This document shows positions 43,961 to 55,878 of a stretch of DNA of 64,000 bases, one piece after another. A model generated the notes under the pieces. That model did no database searches. It had not been told where the DNA came from and saw nothing but the letters and a program-made list of their open reading frames with translations. Each line of letters begins with the position of its first letter. Position 1 is the first letter of the stretch. Source of the stretch: Stichopus chloronotus (taxonomy: Eukaryota; Echinodermata; Holothuroidea; Aspidochirotida; Stichopodidae); NCBI GenBank assembly GCA_021234535.1, contig SFZH01000008.1:25560455-25624454 (forward strand). The letters are read 5' to 3'. The position numbers and the translations under genes were made by a program.

Positions 43961-45718
43961 CTTTGAATAAAAATGCCTTTACATCCAGTGAAAGACGTTT
44001 ACTACAGCTATAGGTATCATCATTGAGCAACATACTTTACTGTTTAAAGGCAATGACAGTCTCCACACCTGGCAATCAGTGCTATATTGAGCTAGGCTGT
44101 GCTCATAAATAAACTGACAAGAGTATTGGCAATGACGAATACAGCATATGCAGGTACAAAATACTAAGACAATATTCAAATTAGAATGACTAAATATGAA
44201 ATCTGGCAGTTCAGAGTAAAACCTAGAGCAGCTATAAACATTGAAAAGAAAAAGTCTTTGGTAATCAACTTCTGGTACTTAGCAGGTCATTTACCAGTGG
44301 TAACATTTTGGAATATATGTCTAATTTCATTAAAGGCAGTTTGACAATTTAAACCTCTTCTGAGTAGTAGTGATTCCATACAGGTTCACTTTTCTAACCA
44401 ACTGGCACCACGAGACAATTTTCTGCTTCCATGATGCACATAAACATTGTATTCTTGAGCGGTCTCAGCAACAACTAGTCAAGTTAATGAGCAACGCACA
44501 TTGGCAACATTATAACCTTCATGTTGTGCAGTGAACAATAGTTTATACTCTATTGTTGCTATAAACACATCCATCTAAACATTTACCCTAAATGCTACAT
44601 ACACATTCAATCTTTAACAAAAAGTAGAGCAAATTACAATTTGTGTGAAATATGGCCTGTATTTTGCTCACGCATGCTCAATATTTTTCAAGCTATAGAA
44701 TGCACAAAACAACGTTAACACTAGTTGCAGAAGATTCTACATATGCCTCCTTTACCATGTTCAATGTCACTTAGAAAATATCAGCTTAGTCCTGTACGAG
44801 CAAACGATCTGCAAAAGTGACAGATAGCTGATAGTAAGTTTTGTAGAGTTGTTATTTGTTATCAAATCAACAAAGAGAGGCCCATATCAATACTTTTCAT
44901 GACAATATTGATGTATCATGTGAAACAATTACTTTTATTTGCATAGTATGCATGCAGTTCTTGAGAAAAGCTGATCAAATTCCAACCCATCTTCAAGTAA
45001 TGTTAGAAGCACCCAGTTTGCTATATAAAGCTAGGTGCTAACAGAACAGCTGATTGACATGGTCCTCCCTTTTGAAACTTATTGCAAAACTTTACGTGAT
45101 TGTTTATCTGTAGGCCTAATCACAACAGCTAAAAAATTTATTTTGTACATAAAAATAGTGAGTAACAGTGTCTAACAAAGTATTTGATAAAATGCTGGCA
45201 CTGCTTTGTTTAAAAAAAAAACTTTATACATTTGATATCAAAACAAGGATTGCAACACAATGTGTATAGTTAAACACTGTTTTTGTTATTAATATTATTG
45301 TTTTATTAATAATATTAATTTTTGGCATAGATATACATACAAGCCGATAGATATACATTTGAGACCGAAGATGTTTTGTCGGCAGTCTAGCAAAAGTCAA
45401 GATGTTGCAGATTTATATTGACGTGATAGACACCAGTGAATACAAACATGTTATCTTGATGACTGATTACCATAGTAATGGCTATGGAAACAGAACAGGA
45501 GCTGTGTAGGAAGGATGCCTAGCCTGCTACGGTACCTCCAAAGAGCTTTTCACAACCCTCAAGACACCTTGCTTAATTTCTCCATCTACAAAATTTTAAA
45601 CCTTGAACCTAAATATTTTTGGCTACTAGGGGTGACAAGCACTTTCAACAACACTGTATCAATTAAATGTTTCTTTAACATATTGAAGTCTGTGATTCAC
45701 AAATAGTCAGCTGTTTAC
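43961..45718. other. AT-rich region, no confident gene
   Basis: Short open frames only; no repeat match found. Confidence 0.35.

Positions 45719-45768
<50 letters not shown>
45719..45768 (+). repeat. (GAT)n microsatellite
   Basis: About 16 uninterrupted GAT/ATG triplets. Confidence 0.97.
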
Positions 45769-45769
<1 letters not shown>

Positions 45770-48700
45770 ATACACAATCACAGAGGTGTTTAGGCTTTAC
45801 GATATACATTTCAACATGATATGATATAATTATTGTAAATTTTGATAGGTTTACGCATCTTTTCTATTTAAGTTTAAGAGACACGTAATTTGTTTTACAT
45901 GACATTTGTACTATTTTCTAGAAAATTTACGTTTTGAAGCATCTATCAATGATCTTTTGTGCTGATTGAACTTTGTTTTACAATTACACGAAACTTGTAG
46001 ATCAAACAACAAAAGAATCAACACACAACAAGCAACATACAGGAGGGCAATTTCTGACGAGTTAGGAGACACTTTTATTCAAAATGTTGCTGTCATAGTT
46101 AGCCGTGCCAGCCGATGGTGGCACTCTGTTTAGTCTTCCGCAATCCTCATTCTGCCTTACTGTTGTGGATGGATACGCGTTCCCGCATCACCCAGTAACT
46201 TCACCCCCCCCCCCTCCTCACCCCCTCTTTGTAAACAACCCTTGTGACACCCCTGGAGGTAGAATAAAAGTTGAGTTCGAAAATTCGCGCAAAAAATGAT
46301 CACTGCACGCATTCCCCCTCCGAAAATATTGACCCCGTTTACCAATGGGAATCTGTATCTGAACTGCATCCATTTTCGCCAAAGGCTCCACTGAGAAATA
46401 AACGGAAAAGCGACCTATCAAGCTGGGCGTTCTGTTTTCCCGAAAAGTCAGCGGCATTTCACTACATTCAGACCTATGTAACATTACACGGGTACTTCGG
46501 GTGTCATGCATATTTCATGCTTCTCACACACTGTCAAACTGTTCACTATGTACAACACGCATGACAGCCTCAACTGAACTTGCTCTCAAAACTCAAGATC
46601 CGGGATACACCAATCATGACATCAAAAATTTTCACAGCTAAATTTGTAATACTGTAGGTTGAATATAGCCCAATGATACCACACAATTTCACCAAACTAC
46701 TTTTTTTTTTTAATTTAAATATACATTAAAGGAATAACCTACCTACTGCCCCTCTCCAACCCCCCCCCCCAAAAAAAAGAAGAAGAAAAGAATGGGATCT
46801 GTATCTTTAATGAAATATATGGGCACAGAAAATGGAAAACTTGTAGCAGCTAAAAATTGGTAACAATGGTCCCATTTTGCATATAAACCCCCATTGCAAA
46901 AGCTGTGACAACAGTGCAACAACTCCCGGTTCTTATACCGGTACGTCTTGACGCTCAGGACAGTGATCACTTGAATATATGGTAACACGCTACTCCCCAA
47001 CAACACCTCACTGGTGGCAGGCCTGCTTTTAAAAAGGTCAAGATTATTAACTGAAATACAAAGGATATGCAAATATTTGGGTCTGCATGTGTGACATCAC
47101 AGATCATTAAAAAAATGACAGAAAAAATGAAATTAGGGAAACAGTTACTTTCAAAGATTGAGACTAAGATTTTGTGCTTAAACATTTTTAGTGCATTTAT
47201 CTCATTCCTTTTTCAATGGGAGTGGAACACCTCCGTTAGACCCCTCCAACATCCAAAAGAAAGTATTTAGTCGCTATGTTGGAAACAAGTTAATGAAATT
47301 GTAACGTTGGCCGTGCACCAGTAATGTTGGTGGAAGAGACGGACAAGTCCTTTGAAAATATATATTTGTACGGAGCAAGGTATACAGTTAATTAAGACAA
47401 ACACGAAGAGATGGCAAGCGTGCACTGGTATGAGTTTATGGCTAAATATATGGTTATATTCAAGTATAGTTAAGTCATGATGACGAGATGCGTCGAGTCA
47501 GACAGCAAGTAACAGAAAAAGTGAACTAGAGAGGTGGTCGACTGCCACCCGAACTTGCAAATTGCACAGCGCAAGAAAACTATTTGAACAACATTGCAGA
47601 CCTAATCAGCTACCATGAACTTAACATACTGTCAGGCTAGGCTATCAATACAACTTAAAAGACCAACTTATTCTTCCACATATAAAAAATACCTTAATTA
47701 CTAGCTTAAAGAATACCTTACAAATTACTCATACAAAATCATAATGAAACGTACTATCCTGAAGTGCAGTGTCATTTCGTTCATACGGCTTCTACATAAC
47801 TTGAAGCCGCAGTGCGGCACTAAGCATCGAATCAAGTGAGATATGTCACAATAATCTATCAATCTTCCTGATAATTCATAACAAGGTGGAACGATTTCCA
47901 GAAAAAGACAAACGCATCACGAATCACGGAGCGTGTGAACCATGTGACTAATTAACATTGGTGTACATGTGGAATGTGTATGCATACGTTAAGGTCTGTC
48001 GACGCGTTAGAAAAGTAACTGAACCAGCGCAGTGCATGGTTTGTTAGGGCAATTAATCCAAATCGAGAGATGGCAGATTCATTTGCACCATGGAGCTATC
48101 TGTGTTAGCTTCCTCATTCTACCAATGAGTTTATCCGTGTTTACAAACTCCTTGTTTCTACTCAATGGCAACTCCGTATGATTACACCAATTACAGTATG
48201 ACGCCACTTCTACAACTGCGTCATGGCTTGTTTATAGCAGTTATGCATAACCTGCGTATAACGTCTCATCTTTAATTAACGTCCCCCCCCCCCCCCCTTC
48301 AAACACTCTACCGCTAGGAACAATTATCAGCAAATTTTTGCAGATGTTGAAACTATTTCTGAAATAACACCAGTTATTTTTAACACGACATCTAAGGCTT
48401 TCGAGAGGTCGAATAAACGTAAGTTGGTATATCTTGATATAAAACAAAACTTTGTCGAAATAACAAGTTCTTCCAACACGATAACTCAACATCTGGCATG
48501 TTCCCTTATTAAAACCCTGCATGTGTTCCCTTTTCTCGGTTTTGTTGTACATAATGGAGGTGACACCACACAGTTTATAAATCACCTTACAGAGAGCATG
48601 GCGCTGTTAAGCAAGTGTAATAACTCTCCGTAAACAGCAGCTACAGGCTCAGTCTGATGTGTGGTTTGGGGTTCTGATAGGGAAGACTGGACATTGGTTG

Positions 48701-49266
48701 TAAATATACAGTGGAGTGAGTGAAAGGAATATATCTATGGCAAAAATAAATAATAAAATTATTAAACAAAACACCGCACATACCGGTACCTATAAGTAAC
48801 AAGCAAATCGCTGAATGCTTTGGTCAAAGTTTCAAGTCGGCTGACTTTCGGCAGACTGTTTTATTGTGGTCGGAAGTGTGGCATTGATATTGTGTCATAC
48901 AGTTATCTATTTTTAAACATGACCATCAACTTTACAGCAGACTGAAAGATCTGTGCTCCTTGTGTGGTTTGCGGAGAGCGCCATGATTAGTGCCATATAG
49001 CATATTCGCTATCAGTTATTGCTGGGTGATGCCTTTGACTTGAAGTTATTTGAGTTAGCCAATGGTCATCTGTATCAGCTCCAGTAGACACCCTATTTGT
49101 CTGATGATAATCGCATCTCAGCCTTGTAGGCATAGTGTAAAGGGAGAATACATATAAGTAGCCTATACTTCAAGTGCCAATTTAAATCCTTACGTCTACC
49201 TACGGTCACCCCTTCTAGAGATTTATAGGCTACGATTGGTGTTGAGGGAAGCGTGGTGAAAAGAGG
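45769..49266. other. Repeat-rich unassigned region with C runs
   Basis: C/G runs at 46206-46217, 46761-46770 and 48283-48297 resemble those inside hAT ends elsewhere in the window. CACCCCTGG near 46248-46256 could be a hAT end. 47.3-48.2 kb is locally CpG-richer without a gene model. Long frames near 46.1-47.1 kb are run-length artefacts. Confidence 0.35.
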
Positions 49267-49995
49267 CAGGGGCGTAGCCAGATTTTTTCTGTGAGGGGCA
49301 TAAGTCGACCCATCTCCCCATTTTAACGGCCGCCCCTGGGGAGAGGTGTAAAGGGATGAGGTTCCCCCTCCAAAAGATCCCAGGATTTCAAATCAGTCAG
49401 CCCATAGATAGGCCTACATGGTATGAAGAGATAAGTAATGGGAAGAGGAACTGCCGTCCAATTAGTTTTAAAAAGGATCATGTGTTACAATTCTTTGTGT
49501 TGCCACTCATGCTGCAGCAATTCACTCTTTTTGACCCACACACCGATTAACCTAGAATAAAGATTAAGAAGTATTAGGGGGGGGGGGGGTGGGTGCCAGA
49601 AGGACTATCTAAGCGGAACGCCACCATCAGTTTGTACGGAGAGATAATTTCCGGCTTTTCAAACCCTCAAAATGCCAGAAACGGCACTTTCCGGGTGTTC
49701 CTAGCTGCATGTACCCAGCCTTGAAATTGGGATCTCATGTATGAAATTTCTCAATTGAGATAAAAATCAATGTACGATGAGAGAGTTCCTAGTATGATAA
49801 ACGGTAATACATGTCAGATGGGTTGAGATGATACAAGAATGAATGAATAATGAAATATGCCCCTGTTTCATTTATTCTATTCTTGGAACAGTTTGCAAAA
49901 TGTAGGGGAAGTGGGGGAACTTAAAATATCTTTAGGCCCCACTTTTATTAATTGATAATGACCCATTTTAAGATTGAAAGTAGGAATGAAAATTT
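49267..49995 (+). mobile_element. Composite repeat, left half, copy 2, with hAT-like end CAGGGGCGTAGCCAG
   Basis: CAGGGGCGTAGCCAG at 49267-49281 is a typical hAT-type terminus. The body matches 25055-25770. It contains a 13-base G run. No transposase frame. Confidence 0.65.
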
Positions 49996-50219
49996 TGGTA
50001 GGAGCTGCTGAATATTATCAAACCCAACGAAGCGACGCAGAACCCGATTTGAACTTTTTTGGGAAACACCCGGGTAAAACATGACCTTGCTGCATGGCCT
50101 CATGGTGAGATATTTCAAACTTAAAAAAAAAAAAAAAAGACGTACATTTAAGTAGTAGAACTGAAGAACTTTTAAGTAACAGAATTGACGTACTTTTAAA
50201 TAGTAACATGATAGAATAT

Positions 50220-50702
50220 TGTTACGTATGGCCGTTTTTACCCACCATAGTAGGCATCGCCAGCATTAATGCTTGGGATGCCTCTGCTTTGCATAACAAT
50301 AGGGTGGTTCTTGGGTTCGGGTGTTTCTGTTCCTTAACGGGCGAAAGCTGCCTGAACCTGCGTCGGGAGAAGGTGTATAAGTTTCTATTTCTTTTCTATT
50401 TCTTTTGTGTTGTTGTGGAGCCAGTGCAACTTTACGGTGTATTTATGTTTTTGAGGGAGACTTTGGGGTTCTGTAAGTACAGTAGTTGTAATTCTATTTC
50501 ATTTCCTTCCCCCACTCTTTGCCACGAGCCTGATATTTATTTTACTTGTGTTCCTAAATTGTTATCTCCTTTGTCACGGTGTAAGACACCAGGTTAATTC
50601 GTTAATTATAGTTTCAAACTGCACTCAAATTCTTGTCTTCAGTTTTTCTGTTTGTTATTGCCTCCTCAATTCCCTGAAATCTCCAACCCACGGGCCGTAA
50701 CA
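50220..50702 (+). mobile_element. Probable solo LTR 1 (TGTTACG...CGTAACA, 483 bp)
   Basis: A perfect 7-bp terminal inversion TGTTACG / CGTAACA with TG...CA ends, as in Gypsy-type LTRs. It is missing from composite copy 1. Target duplication is poor (ATAT versus ATGT). The internal open frame at 50208-50597 has no viral or transposon domain and is taken as chance. Confidence 0.55.
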
Positions 50703-50817
50703 ATGTGTATTGGCAAATAGCTTTAGTTTGGTTTGCATCGATAACCATGCAATACTTGCCGGTATTTTTTTTTTACTCAACGTTATGGTAGGGAAAAAAG
50801 AGGAACATTGTTTCTAG

Positions 50818-51430
50818 TGTTGTATAGAGATGGTCATTCTACCCCACCGTACGCAAAAGGTCGTACAAAGTTCAGTCTTCCGATGTTTACCCCAGATTTA
50901 TTTAAGTTTTTCTTTATTTCCCTCAGACAGTCAGATTAGACAATATAATACATTAAAAAAATACTAAACTTAGACCCTGTTCTCAGAAAGGTTGCACAAC
51001 CCTTTCGTGATTGGTTAATCACGGATGGCAACCACCTCACTTAGTTACGTAGGTCAACCATTTGACCTGTGATTGGTCAGTGTCGGCAATGTATACCGTG
51101 ATCCTTTGCAGTTAAGCGTGGGTCAATCCATCGACCTGGGTATCGAAGTGTGAACATCGTCCGTCTCCGTGTATTATGTAGGCCTGTGTCACCAATGTAA
51201 TTGCAAACTTTCTCTCTCCGTCCTTTCGTTTCTCTCTTGCAATCATCATCGTTAACTAATTTAAATCAATTTATGTGCCAGTCCAATCATCAATAAATGG
51301 AACTCTGATCAAATCAAAGGAAACTCTCCTTCTCTGGATTCTCGGTTCTGACGTCTCTCTCGTGTCAACAACTCGCCGCTGGGGCAGTCATAACACTACT
51401 GAGAACCCCTAAAACCCCACATATTCTACA
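50818..51430 (+). mobile_element. Probable solo LTR 2 (TGTTG...TACA, 613 bp), CTAG target duplication
   Basis: TG...CA ends, CTAG at 50814-50817 and 51431-51434, and an AATAAA signal near 51292. The same place in composite copy 1 is uninterrupted (TTTCCAGAAACTATGAC). A solo LTR fits best; a non-autonomous DNA element cannot be excluded. Confidence 0.55.
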
Positions 51431-51570
51431 CTAGAATCTATGACATCATTAATATCGATGGTTTTGATTGACTCTTCGGGGATTCGCACTGCCAATGGGT
51501 CTTGTGTGAAATAAATATGCCGACCTTTCTGCTGCGGATTCCATCACTGTAGTCGCATACTCGATATACT

Positions 51571-52440
51571 ACCGAGCAACAGGCGCATATATTGCCAACA
51601 GAAAAATAAATAGGTATTTATTTCTGTGATTGCCAATCGAAACCTAGACTTGCCCCAAGTCTCTCATGATTTTCCTCTCCCAGGTGAGCCAGCTGACATG
51701 GTTCTCACGTCCTTCCACGGACTGCATGCCCTTTACAAGGAACACTCTCCCAGCCGGCTGCCCACCTGCAGAGATTTCTACCTTTTCCAATTGGTGACGT
51801 CATACTTTGGGCCGCGTAATGTATTCAACATTCACAAATTTGTTGTAGCCAATGAAAAGTTTCCAATTTGACAACTGAGAGCCTTATCACATTTCCTACA
51901 GTGCTAGCTAGCATTCAGCTTGCTCGGAAGATTGTCAATAGCCGCCGAGAGAATATCTTGTCCAAACGGAGACATTGTCATTTTTGCCAACTAAAATAAA
52001 AGGTCTTGTGAATCATGATTCAGAAAAATGGCGAGTCAACATTGCGTGACTCAAGCTGTCTGCGAACGATGCGTTCTCAGATTTTACCATTTTGACAAGT
52101 TGATCAAATCACCACATTTAGTCTTCTTTTCTTTTTGATGAGTTGAAGGCTGTATTGCATCACCCTGAGCTGTATTTTTACCTCCCTGAAAGGAAAATTC
52201 TCAACTGGTTCTAAGTTACAGTACTCTAAGATTGCCAGCAAATTCGAAAGATGCAGAGCAGCTCGTATTACACAGCGTACACAGGGATCCATTGTTTTGA
52301 TTACACATGTGGAGGAATGTAAGACAGGCTGAGGGAGGGACTAGAGGTAGGTGGTTGGGAGAATTGAAACTGTCTGGGGTGATGCATTACAGCCTTTAAT
52401 GTCAATTTTACCAAAATTGTTCAAGTTGTCAAATACATCG
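51571..52440. other. Unassigned sequence
   Basis: Frames at 51626-51871 (plus) and 52104-52292 (minus) are open but lack splice or domain support. No repeat recognised. Confidence 0.35.
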
Positions 52441-52464
52441 ACGTATATGACAAGCCGAATGCCC

Positions 52465-52630
52465 AATAAATTCGGGAAACTAACCTGGTTTCCCGAACCA
52501 GGTTTATCGAAGGCAAATGCCCACTAATTCGGGAAACATAGCACATCAGTTGATAAACCAGGTTTATCCGCTTCATCACTTAAAAAGTCGATAAACCGGG
52601 TTTATCAACCGATAATCCAGGTTTTTCGAA
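52465..52630. promoter_or_regulatory. Cluster of palindromes GATAAACC-N-GGTTTATC and ATTCGGGAAAC repeats
   Basis: Two perfect 17-bp palindromes (52552-52568 and 52590-52606), a half copy near 52494-52507 and an imperfect one at 52611-52627. Interleaved ATTCGGGAAAC words occur twice, with the complement GGTTTCCCGAA once. The core AAACCxGGTTT resembles a Grainyhead-type site with one extra base. It lies just before the candidate gene B promoter. Confidence 0.4.
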
Positions 52631-52689
52631 TTGCACGGCATTTGGCTTGCCATAGACTTTTCTTTTTCAAAAGTGATGAATCACTGTCT

Positions 52690-53021
52690 GCGGACTAGCA
52701 TTGGCTTTTCACTCAAACTTTTTCCCGCGATCGATCGCACGCGGCAACGTACTACCAGGTACAATACCCGTACCGTACGTAGTATTCAGATTAGACTTAC
52801 ACAGTACTGTGCAGCAATCAGACTGCGCTGTTGACTCGCACGATAGAAACGTGTGTGAGCGGCCGGCTAGGCTAGGTACGGTGCCGGTGAACGAGTTGTG
52901 GGGCGTATTTCACGAGCTGGAACGCATTTAGGTTGACATCTGTCGCGGATGACATCGTTGGTTATTCATCGAAAATAATTTTACGAAGGTTCATCAGACG
53001 AGTTTAGTGCCGGTATATGTG
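52690..53021 (+). promoter_or_regulatory. Candidate promoter and untranslated first exon of gene B
   Basis: Locally CpG-rich (CGCGATCGATCGCACGCGG, GCGGCCGGC) with an E2F-type TTTCCCGC at 52721-52728. A donor TATATGTG|GTAAGA follows at 53021/53022. Gene B's first coding exon needs an upstream untranslated exon, and this is the best plus-strand candidate in the preceding 7 kb. No TATA box. The intron would be about 5.9 kb and contain the hAT copy. Confidence 0.4.
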
Positions 53022-53029
53022 GTAAGAAT

Positions 53030-55870
53030 TAGGTTAAGTTCCAACTATTGGCTAAGTAGCGAACTAGGTTTTCATGATCGAAACGAGTGGTAGTGGTACT
53101 GTCTGTGCACGTATTTATGAAGGGTGCGGTGACTTAGCGCTGTCAGCGCTGCGCTGTCACCACCGTCGTCGGATCACCTGAGCATGACGCGCTCTTAGCT
53201 AGAGTGTGCTGTGCTACCATTAGTATACCAATGGCTGTACTAACCACTTGAGGGCTGAATTTTACTGTTTTATGCTCCTAATGGTTAGCCTAGTTAAGAT
53301 GCACTTTTGTATCATTTAGTTGTAGTTTTAGAAGGCTGCATGCAGGGACTGAATGAATCGTCTTCATTGATTTTGTGGCATTTTGTAGCAATTAAAGCTT
53401 ATAGGCCCACTAGCTAAACACCTAGGACTAGGTGTTTAGGGGTGCTAGAAGAAGTGTTCATAATTATCATATTGCTTAGTTCAGGTTGGACATTGATTGG
53501 GAGACAAGATAAATAGCAAAAGTCATAAGAGATTTTAACAATGTCATAATTTATTGAGCTTCCAAAAGAATATTTCAAATATGATAAGCATAAACACAAA
53601 GAAAAAATTAATTTTAGCATGGTCGTACGTGTTCTCAGAATACAGGCTCCTAAAGATCAGCCGGCCAACACGTTCTCTGACTTTGGATTTCGACATGATG
53701 ATGAGAGGGTTACAACTTTTATGTGAAAGGTGTAGACAATAGAAATAGACTGCGAAATCGATACTGCATACGTTACTTTGACCAAATATTGCACCATTTG
53801 CCTTCTTAAGACTGCACCCCATCCTGTATAAATTTCTGGATCCCCTCCTGATATTGTATTTCAATGGGTATATAGTGTATATTATTGCGTCAGAAACTGC
53901 CTCGGTGACGTCTCCCCTCAGTTCAAAAAGATAACGTCCTGTCAGTCTCCCCCACCCACAAAGATGTGACCCAAGCTACAGCCCTGGAGGAATCTCTTTC
54001 TTCATCTTCAACTTTTCTTATTAATTCTTACATTTGGATTTGGTCAAATTTGATTGTTGTTGGTCTGTATCTAACAAATGAAAAGAAACAAAGCCCAATC
54101 TGCTATGTTTCTTGGCAAGAAGTACTCACAACATACTGACATTGTCTGATCATTCCAGTATCTCTTTGATACTTAAAAACAGTCACACCGAAGTTTAGGT
54201 CAACAATTCTGCAGACGGATTTAAGTATGATTGACGTTTTATACTCTTTACAATCCACACTCACTCATCAGTCTATACAGTACCCGCGTGTCCATTGATG
54301 AACTGTTTATTTTATACCGACTTTTGTCAGAATCTGGGCGTGGACAACAACATATATATGGGCATTAAAGAGATTATAGTGACTTAATTTGGGTGAGGGA
54401 GACTTGAGTATTTGCTAATTAAGCCGTCAAGAGCGGCACGGTTGCCTTGATTTGACCGCTTGTAATCGGATGAGTGAGACAAATTTATGAATGAAGCAAA
54501 CTGTGTGATCAGATGATTGGAGGTAGCCTAAATGTGATCGCCGATCATGACCATGCGCCGAAACTGAAAGTGTGAAAGAACTATACATGCAAGTCTGGAA
54601 CAGCATGTCATGTCTGATGGCTGGGTCACCGCTCTACGTTACAAGATGATTTAAGTACTGATTGCACTGTAATTAATAGGGAAAATTACTTTAGTGGCAA
54701 TGTATTTTAGAATGGCGAATCACACTATGAGAAATCTGTGGGCCTAAAAATCGTAACAGACCTTTATCCCTTGTATTCTTTACTGACTCATGTCTTCACA
54801 GGGAAATATTGTGTAGGCATGTATGGTTTTGTGTAAAACATACTCATGTATTGCCAGCCACAGAATTATGCCTGGTTAATTAATAAAGGGACACACGAGG
54901 AGGAATATGTCACGGGTGTCACCATAGTGGCGATAAGGGTGCAATGAGGGTTTTATGCAACGCGAAGGGGGGGGGGGGCTTTCACCAAGTACAAACTAGC
55001 AGAATTGCTGGTGCCCCGGCTGGGCTAATGGCCCGCGCACGAGACTAAGAAGGGGAAGGGGGCATATTCCATATCCCAATTCAGATGGTTTTCCAGCTTG
55101 GGGCCAAAAAAAAAAAAAAAAAAAATTAATAAAAGTGTTCACTGAATCACTATACAACAGGGAAGTGTTCTGGTGTACCTTTATAGTTTATTAGCAGTAT
55201 ATTTACATTCTTCACAAGTCACTCTCGTAACCCGATGCACCGTGTAAAAGTCAAAATATCTCGTCTCCTGTGCCAAAACCTCTTCCTGGACTTCATTTTG
55301 TGCACATAACTATACAAGCTAGTCTTTAAATGCATCCGACCCACCGTTCCTTCTCTCAGTTCTTCCTCCCTCGATCCAACGGCATTAATCGCTATCCTCC
55401 TAAATTAGACCTAGTTGTCATCCTCTATTTTTTTTTTTTTTCTCGATATTGATCTCATCCAACAAGCTTTCTCCCTCTCCACCTCTTTCCACCCACATCT
55501 CTCTCTCTCTCTTTTGTTTTATTTTTGGATCAGTCATCCTTGACATTGAACATTGATGTGTTTCCAATCTCGTTCCCGATTATCCACATTCCAACTGAAA
55601 ACGAAGAAGAAATAAAACACGTAATTACTTAAGCCTTAACTTTTGAATGTTATTTTCCGCCCCTAAATTTTAGAAGCGGAAAGTAATGTGTGGAAACTAC
55701 CGAGGGCGGAAACTAACGTAATCTGTATACAACGCACATCCTCTTTATGAAGGAAACAGCTTCAGAACTTGAGAAAAGGAAAAAGTGTAAAACTAATAAC
55801 TGTTTTACACTCTGTGAACATGCAGGACACTTATAAGGCCATTTGTTGTTAAAATTGTCTCCATCCCATC
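53030..55870. other. Presumed first intron of gene B, repeat remnants
   Basis: It holds an 11-bp-arm palindrome TAAACACCTAG-GA-CTAGGTGTTTA near 53413-53438, a hAT-like terminus (CAGGGCTGTAGCTTGG on the minus strand, outer base 53986), a G run at 54966-54977 and a 21-base A run at 55106-55128 that may end a SINE. No exons recognised. Confidence 0.4.
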
Positions 55871-55878
55871 ATGAACAG

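Larger units (their letters stand above)
50015..51570 (+). mobile_element. Composite repeat, right half, copy 2, carrying two solo-LTR-like insertions
   Basis: Matches 32085-32600 in three pieces: 50020-50219, 50703-50817 and 51431-51570. The gaps are the insertions listed separately. Alignment to copy 1 is what reveals their limits. Confidence 0.65.

Noticed and set aside
45719..45768. Array-like spacing resembling a CRISPR
   Set aside because: It is a trinucleotide microsatellite in animal DNA; no spacers or cas genes. No CRISPR array is present in the window.
50208..50597. 129-codon plus-strand frame
   Set aside because: It lies within a solo-LTR-like insertion and shows no gag, protease or host domain.
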